DNA of 38,394 nucleotides from a virus: positions 1 through 38,394 of IMG/VR virus record IMGVR_UViG_3300046780_000429, one strand, 5' to 3'. The notes below the pieces were generated by a model. The model searched no databases, was not told the origin of the DNA, and saw only the letters and a list, made by a program, of their open reading frames with translations. Both the position numbers and the translations under genes were made by a program. Positions 31,026-37,905 of this stretch are shown one piece after another. Position 1 is the stretch's first letter. The number at the start of each line of letters is the position of its first letter.

Positions 31026-31973
31026 ATGCCGCTATTATTGTCAGACGAGGAGATACAAGCTTTAAATGGATTGCCGCATTTACATTTTATCTTATATGTA
31101 AAAGGAATTCGGCAATACATGGATTATAAAACAGGAATAGTGGGTATTAAGAGAGGTATTAGTTATCAGTCATTATCAGAGGAAGTTTTTATAAGTGGGA
31201 TGCAAGGAATTAGAAAAACAAAATTCAGTCATCAGCAAATTAAAAGAGCATTGGGGCAATTAGAAAAGATAGGGCTAATAGAACGGCGGAGCGTAATTAC
31301 TAAAGATGAAAAAAGATTGGTTTTAGCGTGTATTTTTGCGCAGACGGATAAGTCCGTTAAAAATAAAGCCGACTTGACCCCGACCCGCCCCCCCGACTGG
31401 GAACGCGACTCGATAGCAGATACAAAAAGTACTATAAATATAGATACAAACGGAGAAATAAAAAATAAAGGCGACTTTGATATATCACCGCAAACATGTG
31501 AAAAAGCCGACCCACCTCCGGTATCCGGTAAAGATATTAAATTATACAACAGCGGCGATGATGAAATTTTTGCAGAAATTGGAGATTACAAACAAATTTT
31601 AATCGAATGTGGCTATGGTCTATCACAGATTCAAAACTATAAGACAATAACCATGCTACAGGCGTTTAAAAGAGAGGGGGTGCTACTCGCGGATGTAAAA
31701 TTGATTATCGAAGCCCATAAAGCAAATTTGGGGGCTTTGGCGGCACACCCCACATATTACGCAGCACAGATAATGAAGGCTAAAAATGAGAAGGCAACTA
31801 TTTTACAAAAACTAGAGGACGGTAAAAATGAACCCAACACAGCGAGAAGGCAGCATCAGACATATCCGAGATATGAAACTGTCATGGAACGAGCCCAAAG
31901 ACTCCTCAATGAATCAAAGGGAGGCCGTAAACTTACCGAGCTTACCGAGGAAAACGACCCATATCTTAAGTGA
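31026..31973 (+). CDS. Replication initiator, lambda O-like
   Basis: 315 residues. The N-terminal 90 form a winged helix (LSDEEIQALNGLPHL, YMDYKTGIVGIKRGISYQSL, KFSHQQIKRALGQLEKIGLIERR) known from phage O-type replication proteins, which bind iterons in the origin. The C-terminal half would contact the helicase loader. A GC-rich repeat cluster followed by an AT-rich tract inside the gene (31361-31510) suggests the origin lies within it. It overlaps the P-like gene by 146 bases. Confidence 0.75.
   Translation: MPLLLSDEEIQALNGLPHLHFILYVKGIRQYMDYKTGIVGIKRGISYQSLSEEVFISGMQGIRKTKFSHQQIKRALGQLEKIGLIERRSVITKDEKRLVLACIFAQTDKSVKNKADLTPTRPPDWERDSIADTKSTINIDTNGEIKNKGDFDISPQTCEKADPPPVSGKDIKLYNSGDDEIFAEIGDYKQILIECGYGLSQIQNYKTITMLQAFKREGVLLADVKLIIEAHKANLGALAAHPTYYAAQIMKAKNEKATILQKLEDGKNEPNTARRQHQTYPRYETVMERAQRLLNESKGGRKLTELTEENDPYLK
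31361..31510 (+). other. Candidate replication origin inside the O-like gene
   Basis: AAATAAAGCCGACTT (31361-31375) recurs with one change at 31463-31477, and AAAGCCGACCC (about 31502-31512) is a partial third copy. Between them are a C-rich cluster with repeated CGACT (31371-31412) and an AT-rich tract with AGATACAAA twice (31418-31426, 31442-31450). This layout is like lambda ori, which also lies in gene O. Confidence 0.45.
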
Positions 31974-32466
31974 TTCCCAAGTTGATGATCTCTTTCAACA
32001 GTTTTTAGATATATGGGATACTGAATGGGCACGAAAAATTGCCACGGGTGTAGATGGTAAGAAAAAACGTTGGGCTGAATCACTGGGAGAATTTAATTGG
32101 TCAACTATTCAAAAGGCCGTTGATGACGCCGCTAAAGTTTGTGACTTACCCCCTTCGATTGCCAGAATGCGTGAATTTTGTAGTAAGCATCAGCAGACAT
32201 CCGGAGTTTTATATCAAGATGATGATAATGGTCGAGGTATATTGCCCCCTTTGCAACAAAGAGAGGTTGAGGTAATCACATTGATAAAAAAAGTTTATTA
32301 TGCTAATGAAGGATGGTGTAAGCGCATAGTTTATGAAATTGTAGATATTTTAAAAAGCCATAAAAAGTCTGCCAAGGCAGTTGATCCTAATGCCGATGAG
32401 TTTCAAGTGCTGGCAATTATCGAAGCTGATTTGAGGAATAGAAATGCAACAGCAATATCATCCTGA
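31828..32466 (+). CDS. Helicase loader, lambda P-like
   Basis: 212 residues. QVDDLFQQFLDIWDTEWARKIA, then GKKKRWAESLGEF, then CDLPPSIARMREFCSKH follows the pattern of phage replication protein P, which brings the host DnaB helicase to the origin. It starts 146 bases inside the O-like gene in another frame, a longer overlap than usual. The next gene overlaps by 23 bases. Confidence 0.7.
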   Translation: MNPTQREGSIRHIRDMKLSWNEPKDSSMNQREAVNLPSLPRKTTHILSDSQVDDLFQQFLDIWDTEWARKIATGVDGKKKRWAESLGEFNWSTIQKAVDDAAKVCDLPPSIARMREFCSKHQQTSGVLYQDDDNGRGILPPLQQREVEVITLIKKVYYANEGWCKRIVYEIVDILKSHKKSAKAVDPNADEFQVLAIIEADLRNRNATAISS

Positions 32467-32725
32467 TTCGTCGCTGGGAAAAGCGAAATTTTATGTGGAA
32501 ATGCCAATGATTAATCAATTCAAAAGTAATGTGAAAATAAAACCTTTGCTTGCAAAGATTGAAATGCACATGCTGCATCAACCTGACAAAAAAGTAATTC
32601 ATGTTACACAAGCAGGATTCAATGATTTGATAAATGCATTGCATGATAAAAGCAAATTGGTGAATGATGAAATTGAAATCGGCGATTACAAAATTAATGT
32701 GTTTTCACTAGCGAGGAATTTATAA
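32444..32725 (+). CDS. Hypothetical 93-aa protein
   Basis: GAGGAA lies before ATG 32444. An N-terminal basic half is followed by ADP/beta-like segments (KKVIHVTQAGFNDLINAL, GDYKINVF). TAATG overlap with the next gene. No family recognised. Confidence 0.6.
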   Translation: MQQQYHPDSSLGKAKFYVEMPMINQFKSNVKIKPLLAKIEMHMLHQPDKKVIHVTQAGFNDLINALHDKSKLVNDEIEIGDYKINVFSLARNL

Positions 32726-33543
32726 TGGGCAATCCACTGGGTGAGAGAAGAAAAGTTAAAAAACCTAAATTGAAAAACTTTGTTACGAAAAAAGAGTTTA
32801 GCGAATGGGTAGAAAAATTCGATGAAATTGCTGGAAGATGGGCGCAATCTTTATTAAAAAAGATAGAAATGTCACAAGAAAAAAAACAAGAGGTTATTAA
32901 TGAAAACGCAAGAGCATTTGATGCGCGCTTAAATAAACTGGAAACTGAAAATTTGGAAATAAAAGGCTTATTAAAAAAACAAGCCGATATTATGAATCAA
33001 AATTTTGATAAAGCGGGAGTATGGTTAAATAAGCTTAAGGATAAATATGAAGAAAAAGATAATCCACCGCAGAAAGAAGAAAAAGTTTTGTGGTGTGCTA
33101 ATTGCAAAGACAAGGTATTTGTAGCTAAAGAAGAAAATAAAAAATGCGAGCATTTTTTTATATCTGGATTGGTCAACGGCGATTTTTGTTCAAAATGTCT
33201 TGTATATTTCCCTAAACCTAAAGATAAGAAAGAGTGTAAGCATGAGTATACGACTGCACAGATAATTAATTATTGTAGAAAATGCATGATCAAAAAACCT
33301 ATTCAGATAGAACCTAAATTCAAAATAGGCGATGTGTGGGAGACACAAGATAAAAATACAATTGTAGTAATTTATAAAATAGATAGCGAATATGTTTCTG
33401 GAAGATTGATTAACATAAGGGAAACTAGCAGATGGTTAACATCACGTTTTACTTTGTCAGCTAGCAGTCAATGTGCTTGGGATCATTATGGTAGGAGTGT
33501 AAGCATTAATTCAGATTTAAATTTAATTAATAAACTTGCTTAG
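32725..33543 (+). CDS. Coiled-coil protein with zinc ribbons
   Basis: 272 residues: a basic start, a Lys/Glu coiled coil (about 15-120), then CANC, CEH, CSKC, CKHE and CRKC groups (about 125-190) suggesting two zinc sites, and a C-terminal beta domain (FKIGDVWETQDKNTIVVIYK). No family recognised. An adaptor or nucleic-acid role is possible. Confidence 0.65.
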   Translation: MGNPLGERRKVKKPKLKNFVTKKEFSEWVEKFDEIAGRWAQSLLKKIEMSQEKKQEVINENARAFDARLNKLETENLEIKGLLKKQADIMNQNFDKAGVWLNKLKDKYEEKDNPPQKEEKVLWCANCKDKVFVAKEENKKCEHFFISGLVNGDFCSKCLVYFPKPKDKKECKHEYTTAQIINYCRKCMIKKPIQIEPKFKIGDVWETQDKNTIVVIYKIDSEYVSGRLINIRETSRWLTSRFTLSASSQCAWDHYGRSVSINSDLNLINKLA

Positions 33544-33552
33544 GAGATAAAA

Positions 33553-33756
33553 ATGTCAAAATTAAATGCAGAGAAAAGAAGTAAAATACCATCGAGTAAA
33601 TTTGGTATGCCAGGTGAGAGAAAATATCCAATGGAGGATCGTGCTCATGCTGCGAACGCAAAAGCTCGAGCAACACAAATGGAAAAGAAAGGTAGACTAA
33701 GCGCATCTTCAAAGGCGAAGATTGATGCAAAAGCAAATAAGGTTTTGAAAAAGTAA
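33553..33756 (+). CDS. Small basic protein with KIPSSKFGMPGERKYP motif
   Basis: 67 residues. RSKIPSSKFGMPGERKYPME, then RAHAANAKARA is the pattern of DUF6582-type small proteins (safe prediction: short, Lys/Ala-rich, often in phages). Role unknown. Good AGGAG site upstream. Confidence 0.68.
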   Translation: MSKLNAEKRSKIPSSKFGMPGERKYPMEDRAHAANAKARATQMEKKGRLSASSKAKIDAKANKVLKK

Positions 33757-33971
33757 TGGACACACGATTATTACATTTTAATAATATTATTGATTTGATA
33801 AATAGTATGAATCATTTTTATGTGAGAGATTTATTGATTTTTATGCGTGTTGCTTGTACAGATAGATATGATACTGAAATTATTGATAAATTAATTGCAT
33901 TAGAACAGAGAGAAAGAAAAAGACTTGAAGGTAACAATACTGAAACTAGAAAATGGAGAATAGAAAAATGA
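33756..33971 (+). CDS. Hypothetical 71-aa protein
   Basis: Helical, with basic C-terminus (ALEQRERKRLEGN). It shares one base with the previous stop and overlaps the next gene by ATGA. No family recognised. Confidence 0.58.
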   Translation: MDTRLLHFNNIIDLINSMNHFYVRDLLIFMRVACTDRYDTEIIDKLIALEQRERKRLEGNNTETRKWRIEK

Positions 33972-34285
33972 GTGAAGCTAATTATGTAAGTGCACCGATT
34001 CCCATAACTGATGAAATGAGATCGCATTGGGATAATATTAATAATTGTGTTAATGCTTTAACAAAGACGATGCCAATCCCAGTTAACATGCAATTACAAG
34101 CAGATTATCCGGTGGTTGAGATATTGCACCTTATTCGATTTGGGCGTAATCGTGAAGAGCAATTGCTAATTGATAAGATGATTAAGATAGCTAATTCAGC
34201 AGATGAGGAATTAAGACGCGCTAAATATCAAGTGGATATGTCGAGAGAACAGGCTAGTATGATGATGCAGAAGGCAAAAGAATGA
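33968..34285 (+). CDS. Hypothetical 105-aa helical protein
   Basis: Start at the ATGA overlap (33968); a longer frame from 33953 has no better site. It has IPITDEMRSHWDNINNC and a C-terminal amphipathic helix rich in Met and Gln. Overlaps the next gene by ATGA. Unknown function. Confidence 0.6.
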   Translation: MSEANYVSAPIPITDEMRSHWDNINNCVNALTKTMPIPVNMQLQADYPVVEILHLIRFGRNREEQLLIDKMIKIANSADEELRRAKYQVDMSREQASMMMQKAKE

Positions 34286-34491
34286 TTGATAATCCAGATA
34301 CTTCAACATTTGAAGCGCAAAAATTATTCCGTGATGCGATGTCAAAGGACAGGACAATAAGCCATAATGCGCTTGCAAAAATCATTGAAAATAAATACGA
34401 TGATAGTTCAAAGGTGATGGCGTGGTTAAAAAGATGTGGGCTTTTACAGCGCTATTATGATATTAAAAATGAAGTGGGCGTACATCCATAA
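34282..34491 (+). CDS. Hypothetical 69-aa protein
   Basis: Mostly helical (FEAQKLFRDAMSKDR, HNALAKIIENKYD, VMAWLKRCGLLQ). The last segment resembles a winged-helix-like turn but is too short to classify. Part of the rightward early operon. Confidence 0.58.
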   Translation: MIDNPDTSTFEAQKLFRDAMSKDRTISHNALAKIIENKYDDSSKVMAWLKRCGLLQRYYDIKNEVGVHP

Positions 34492-34500
34492 AAAAATCGT

Positions 34501-34902
34501 ATGAGTGAATCTAAGTCATGGCATTTTAAACCAGGCAACTGTATGAACCCTAAAGGCCGTACAGGCTCTACAAAGCAGCAATGGTGGAATAAGATGCTTG
34601 CAGGGAGGGAAGATAAGATTTTAGAGAAGGCAATTATATTAGCTCAAAATGGCGATCGTCGTATGATGGAATTAATTTTAAAACGATGTGCGCCCGCTAA
34701 AAAGACTGAGGACACTGTTAAAATTGAATTCAAAGGAACGACATTCAGAGAGCAAGCGGAGGAAGTACAGCAAATGCTTATCGATGAAAAACTTAACATT
34801 ACACAAGCATCTAATTTAATGAACATGCTAACAGCTAAAATGAAGGGAATAGAAAGCGCTGAAATTATGCAAAGATTGGATAAATTGGAAGGTAAAACAT
34901 AA
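34501..34902 (+). CDS. DUF5681-like protein
   Basis: 133 residues. FKPGNCMNPKGRTGSTKQQW at the start, then IILAQNGDRRMMELILKRCAP, is the pattern of DUF5681 (PGxxxNPxGRxxGS), a phage and bacterial family often coded near DNA-packaging or mobile genes. The C-terminal half is a Gln/Met-rich helix. It could be a DNA-binding packaging accessory; this is inference. Last gene of the early right block. Confidence 0.7.
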   Translation: MSESKSWHFKPGNCMNPKGRTGSTKQQWWNKMLAGREDKILEKAIILAQNGDRRMMELILKRCAPAKKTEDTVKIEFKGTTFREQAEEVQQMLIDEKLNITQASNLMNMLTAKMKGIESAEIMQRLDKLEGKT

Positions 34903-34904
34903 AG

Positions 34905-34924
34905 TAATTATTGTTCAATAATTA
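34905..34924. promoter_or_regulatory. Perfect 20-base palindrome after the early operon
   Basis: Arms TAATTATTG and CAATAATTA around TT. The loop is too small and there is no T run, so it is a likelier protein-binding site than a terminator. It lies 38 bases before the -35 of the rightward promoter. Confidence 0.6.
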
Positions 34925-34961
34925 ATCAATTAAAATCAGTAAATCTCCTACAATAATATAT

Positions 34962-34990
34962 TTGACAACTCAAAACATTTTGTTTATACT
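34962..34990 (+). promoter_or_regulatory. Strong rightward sigma70 promoter with shared operator
   Basis: -35 TTGACA (34962-34967), 17-base spacer, -10 TATACT (34985-34990). Spacer AAAACATTTTGTTTAT matches the leftward promoter at 29084-29056 base for base over 16 positions. It would drive the small-gene operon at 35044 and, with no terminator seen, possibly the late genes across the circle junction. Confidence 0.82.
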
Positions 34991-35043
34991 GTAGTTATCA
35001 GATGCAATAACGCTCTGATTACTGCTCAAAAAGGGGATATATT
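34991..35043 (+). promoter_or_regulatory. Leader with alternative hairpins
   Basis: GTTAT...ATAAC (34994-34998 with 35007-35011) and ATCAGA...TCTGAT (34997-35002 with 35014-35019) cannot form together. ATTACTGCTCAA (35018-35029) then has a perfect reverse complement at 35506-35517. AAGGGG (35031-35036) is the ribosome site of the next gene. Confidence 0.45.
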
Positions 35044-35304
35044 ATGAATACGATTAAATTAGGTACTTTTGAAGCTGAAGAAATAATTGCAAAATCAGTA
35101 GATAAAGAAGTAAAAAATATAACTAGTTTTTTAAAAGGTGTGTCAAATAAAAAATATGGGGAGATGCGAAAGTTATTGGTTAATATTGCTGTAGATAAAA
35201 TTATCGATTTGCATGATCAAGATGATTCATTTGCTTTCGATAAACACCCCAAAGCTTTTATAGAGGCAGCTATCTATAATTCCTTAAATAGTATAGACCA
35301 ATAA
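35044..35304 (+). CDS. First gene of the 35-kb operon, hypothetical
   Basis: 86 residues, Lys/Asp-rich with one long helical region (EEIIAKSVDKEVKNIT) and no known motif. A strong AAGGGG site precedes it and it follows a strong promoter, so it should be abundantly made. Unknown function. Confidence 0.68.
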   Translation: MNTIKLGTFEAEEIIAKSVDKEVKNITSFLKGVSNKKYGEMRKLLVNIAVDKIIDLHDQDDSFAFDKHPKAFIEAAIYNSLNSIDQ

Positions 35305-35335
35305 ACTAACAGCTCAAACAAAGGAGAATTGAAAT

Positions 35336-35509
35336 ATGGAAACTTTAAAGAAGATAGCGCTTAAATTTATATGTGGTATTTGGTTTATGATGATTAGTAT
35401 AACGATGCTGCGAGTATTAGATATTAATTTGACGTGGAATTTATTGATAGCAATTGCATGTATAAGTGGATTTTTAATATCAATTATTACTGATAAAATA
35501 ATTACTTGA
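35336..35509 (+). CDS. 57-aa two-span membrane protein
   Basis: Starts METLKKIALKFICG. Two hydrophobic spans (about 9-24 and 35-51) joined by a short polar loop. AAAGGAG lies 8 bases before ATG 35336. Small membrane proteins in this region could be involved in exclusion or lysis control; no evidence for either. Confidence 0.65.
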   Translation: METLKKIALKFICGIWFMMISITMLRVLDINLTWNLLIAIACISGFLISIITDKIIT

Positions 35510-35515
35510 GCAGTA

Positions 35516-35599
35516 ATGACGGCGTGGAAAGACACGCATGATCGTAAAAGATAATCTATCCAGTATTTCTTTTTACGATGACAGCTCGGAAAGACGGGC
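35516..35599 (+). ncRNA. Candidate structured RNA: twin GAAAGA-loop hairpins
   Basis: Hairpin 1: GCGTG-GAAAGA-CACGC (35522-35537). Hairpin 2: GCTCG-GAAAGA-CGGGC (35584-35599). Each is preceded by ATGAC one base upstream of the stem and shares the same six-base loop, but the stems differ by compensated changes. Between them ATCGTAAAA (35541-35549) pairs with TTTTACGAT (35571-35579). It lies in a gene-free stretch of 109 bases. Confidence 0.55.
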
Positions 35600-35617
35600 A
35601 ATTAACTAAGGGGATAT

Positions 35618-35674
35618 ATGTATCGTTATCTGCGAAACTTAATGTATAAATTATGGTATCAGCATTGTTTTTAA
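35618..35674 (+). CDS. 18-aa leader-like peptide
   Basis: ATG 35618 has an AAGGGG site at ideal distance and reads MYRYLRNLMYKLWYQHCF, basic and aromatic. It overlaps the next short frame by 22 bases. It may be a leader peptide coupled to that frame. Very short, so tentative. Confidence 0.4.
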   Translation: MYRYLRNLMYKLWYQHCF

Positions 35675-35739
35675 TGCTATGTATTCCTGTCGCTGGGATA
35701 TTAATAATTTATATTGCTATAAGGTTTATTCATGAATAA
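35653..35739 (+). CDS. 28-aa single-span membrane peptide
   Basis: Reads MVSALFLMLCIPVAGILII then YIAIRFIHE: one membrane span. It has no ribosome site of its own, beginning inside the 18-aa frame, and overlaps the start of the next gene by 8 bases. Tentative. Confidence 0.42.
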   Translation: MVSALFLMLCIPVAGILIIYIAIRFIHE

Positions 35740-35926
35740 ATATATCGCGCTATTCATGGCTATATTAGCCTGGACATTAACCAATTCAGTAGGCGTAATG
35801 ATGGTGCTTAACTGCTATGACTGGCCTTTGCATAGCATGATGCCATTCTATATTTGCGTGGGATTGAATACGCTATGGACGATATTAGCGCTTGATATTT
35901 ATAAGACGATGAGGAAAAAGTTATGA
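35732..35926 (+). CDS. 64-aa two-span membrane protein
   Basis: Spans at about 5-25 and 38-54, with a basic end (KTMRKKL). AAGG lies before the ATG and the gene ends in an ATGA overlap with the lipoprotein gene. Unknown function. Confidence 0.62.
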   Translation: MNKYIALFMAILAWTLTNSVGVMMVLNCYDWPLHSMMPFYICVGLNTLWTILALDIYKTMRKKL

Positions 35927-36222
35927 AATTTGTTTTGATTATATTGGTAATGATTCTGTGTGCTTCTTGTTCATCTGCTAATTTAGATGACGTAAAGAAT
36001 AATGCAGATAAAACTTTTGAGCAAGCCGGTTTTCAAATTATAGGATATGAAGGTTATAACTTGGGGTTAGCTACTTTTGGAACTTCCTATGGTGGTGCTT
36101 ATGTGTGGTATACGTTAAAAAACAAGAACGATGGAATTATATATGAGGCAGCAATTCAGCGCTGGGGCAATGAATATCATATTTATGATTTGAAAGCTCT
36201 TAATGCTATTTCTAACAAGTGA
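35923..36222 (+). CDS. Small lipoprotein
   Basis: 99 residues. N-terminal hydrophobic signal, then LCASC with the lipid-attachment Cys16; position -3 is Cys where Leu is usual. The mature part has one compact alpha/beta domain (FEQAGFQIIGYEG, GGAYVWYTLKNKND). Outer-membrane or periplasmic lipoproteins of phages often block receptors against superinfection; that role is inferred here. Confidence 0.72.
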   Translation: MKFVLIILVMILCASCSSANLDDVKNNADKTFEQAGFQIIGYEGYNLGLATFGTSYGGAYVWYTLKNKNDGIIYEAAIQRWGNEYHIYDLKALNAISNK

Positions 36223-36229
36223 GGAAGCG

Positions 36230-36460
36230 ATGAAAACAATTAAAGAATGTATTGCTGCTGCTATTGCGACAGGTATAGTTGTAAGTGGTGTGTCTATTAT
36301 TGCATGGTTTCTGTTGATCGGAGTATGGGCTATTGTCTATGTAATAGGAGGAAATCCAATGCCTATTGAACAGTTCATACATTATGCGAATTTGTTTGCT
36401 GAAATATTATTTGTAATTTTATTTATGGTATTGTGGATAGCGTTAATGGTGTCAGAATGA
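36230..36460 (+). CDS. Two-span membrane protein
   Basis: 76 residues from ATG 36230 (GAGGA site); the upstream ATG at 36203 lies in the lipoprotein gene. Spans at about 14-41 and 55-75. ATGA overlap with the next gene. Unknown function. Confidence 0.63.
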   Translation: MKTIKECIAAAIATGIVVSGVSIIAWFLLIGVWAIVYVIGGNPMPIEQFIHYANLFAEILFVILFMVLWIALMVSE

Positions 36461-36699
36461 CTAAAAAATACGTTTACTTTGTGAGTTATGTGGCAGCAAG
36501 ACGAGTATTTTTAATTAGAAAATCATGGCACGGACATACCGTTTTAAGTTTGATTGAAAAAATAGAAAGTGCTGATGGCTTTAAGAATATGCATGATTTT
36601 TTAAGTGAAGAAATCATTAATAAAGATCGATATGTTAAGATTGTAGTAATTACAAACTTCATCTTATTGCGTGAGGAAGATAATGACAAAGTGGATTAG
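36457..36699 (+). CDS. Hypothetical 80-aa protein
   Basis: Start at the ATGA overlap. Basic N-terminal third (VAARRVFLIRKSW) and a short alpha/beta fold (VKIVVITNFILL). It overlaps the DUF551 gene by 17 bases. No family recognised. Confidence 0.58.
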   Translation: MTKKYVYFVSYVAARRVFLIRKSWHGHTVLSLIEKIESADGFKNMHDFLSEEIINKDRYVKIVVITNFILLREEDNDKVD

Positions 36700-36859
36700 C
36701 GTTGAGGAGAGATTGCCGGACAACAATCAATTTACATTGCTTTATTGCCTGTTAGATATGGGTTTAAATATTAGAATAGGTGAATTTGGGTCTGATATAA
36801 AAATATATCATGACTTGGGTATAACGCACTGGATGCCATTACCGGAGCCCCCAGTATGA
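36683..36859 (+). CDS. DUF551 protein
   Basis: 58 residues. WISVEERLPDNN at the start and THWMPLPEPP at the end are the two hallmarks of DUF551, a small phage/prophage family of unknown role. Start at ATG 36683, which follows GGAAGA. ATGA overlap with the next gene. Confidence 0.82.
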   Translation: MTKWISVEERLPDNNQFTLLYCLLDMGLNIRIGEFGSDIKIYHDLGITHWMPLPEPPV

Positions 36860-37050
36860 TGCCTACCTCTTATCCATTAGAAGAAATAAGTAGGTTAAGG
36901 TCATTTATATTTCTATTAGAAGCAACAGTTAATGGTGATATTGATTTTATTGCTAAGCATGGCCTTAAGCATGTTAAAGATATACAGATGAATGTATTAT
37001 TATCAATTAAGGATAAGATTGCTAGGATAAAAAGAGACTTAAAGATATGA
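36856..37050 (+). CDS. Hypothetical 64-aa helical protein
   Basis: Mostly helical with a basic end (KIARIKRDLKI). Coupled to its neighbours by 4-base overlaps on both sides. No family recognised. Confidence 0.6.
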   Translation: MMPTSYPLEEISRLRSFIFLLEATVNGDIDFIAKHGLKHVKDIQMNVLLSIKDKIARIKRDLKI

Positions 37051-37469
37051 CGCACGCAGAGTTTAGGGAGTTATTACGACACTACCACTATTCTAATGGC
37101 CATGATATTGGCATAGAAAAAGCATTCTGTGAGTTGCGCATGGAATTCGATATGCTCCCCGACATAGGCGCTGAGCTTGAGGAAATAGAAAAAAAGAAAG
37201 TTAAATGGCATAATAGAATAATAGAAAAAAATAGGATATGGCGTAAGAAGTATAGGGATTGGTATCATAATTTACATGAGAAGCATGAAGATATATGCCG
37301 CTCTCTATATGCGCGTGAACAAGGAGAGGCCGATAGATTAGAGGAGCTTGAGAAAGCATTGCACCATGACTTAAGCACAACAATAAGAGATAGCGAATAT
37401 AGATTCGGTTGTGCTGATGGCATACAGCATGCCTTAAATAAAATTAAGGAATTATCGAATGGAAAATAA
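37047..37469 (+). CDS. Hypothetical coiled-coil protein
   Basis: 140 residues, rich in Glu, Lys, His, Tyr and Trp. A long central coiled coil (about 40-120) ends with GCADGIQHALNKIKEL, which recurs in part (LVLNKIKEL) at the end of the next gene. No known family. Confidence 0.6.
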   Translation: MTHAEFRELLRHYHYSNGHDIGIEKAFCELRMEFDMLPDIGAELEEIEKKKVKWHNRIIEKNRIWRKKYRDWYHNLHEKHEDICRSLYAREQGEADRLEELEKALHHDLSTTIRDSEYRFGCADGIQHALNKIKELSNGK

Positions 37470-37647
37470 TAACAACTTAATGTTGGTAGATGGAGACGAA
37501 TATCTTAGGGTTTGCTTGGGATCGCAAGCGCTATCCTTGCTTAAGGAGTGGCTGCTAGATAAGAGATTAGACAAATCTGAACATAGAACAATTAGACTTG
37601 GTTATGGCTTGGTTTTAAATAAAATCAAGGAGTTGCAGGGTGAGTGA
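37459..37647 (+). CDS. Hypothetical 62-aa protein
   Basis: Has the C-terminal helix RLGYGLVLNKIKEL, like the end of the previous protein, so the pair may share an interface. Overlaps both neighbours. Unknown function. Confidence 0.6.
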   Translation: MENNNNLMLVDGDEYLRVCLGSQALSLLKEWLLDKRLDKSEHRTIRLGYGLVLNKIKELQGE

Positions 37648-37795
37648 TTTACCGCAAGTATATTTAGGGGCAGAAATTAACCTGGTTACTAACGCACAGT
37701 TGCAGACTGTTATTAATCATATGAATCGTTGTTTAAATGAACTTGTTAAGCGCATAGAAGCGTTAGAAAATAACCAAAAGCAATCGGGTGAATGA
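37640..37795 (+). CDS. 51-aa protein with GTG start
   Basis: GTG 37640 has AGGAG 7 bases upstream. Reads VSDLPQVYLGAEINLVTNAQ, then a helix ending LVKRIEALENNQ. It overlaps the previous stop by 8 bases and the next ATG by ATGA. Likely real; function unknown. Confidence 0.6.
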   Translation: MSDLPQVYLGAEINLVTNAQLQTVINHMNRCLNELVKRIEALENNQKQSGE

Positions 37796-37899
37796 TGGTA
37801 TCATTGATTATGGGGAAGTGTTGGAAAGTATCATACCGCAAAGCGCGCCTAGAAATGCGGAGATTGCAGATTAACGAACTGCCTTCCCTACCAAATTGA
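37792..37899 (+). CDS. 35-aa basic peptide
   Basis: MMVSLIMGKCWKVSYRKARL then a Leu/Arg-rich end. ATGA overlap with the previous gene; short gap to the next. Tentative but consistent with the packing of the operon. Confidence 0.5.
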   Translation: MMVSLIMGKCWKVSYRKARLEMRRLQINELPSLPN

Positions 37900-37905
37900 G
37901 GGTGA

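Noticed and set aside
31366-31412. C-rich repeats as a CRISPR-like array
   Set aside because: Repeats are short, irregular and inside a coding gene; no array with regular spacers exists anywhere in the window.
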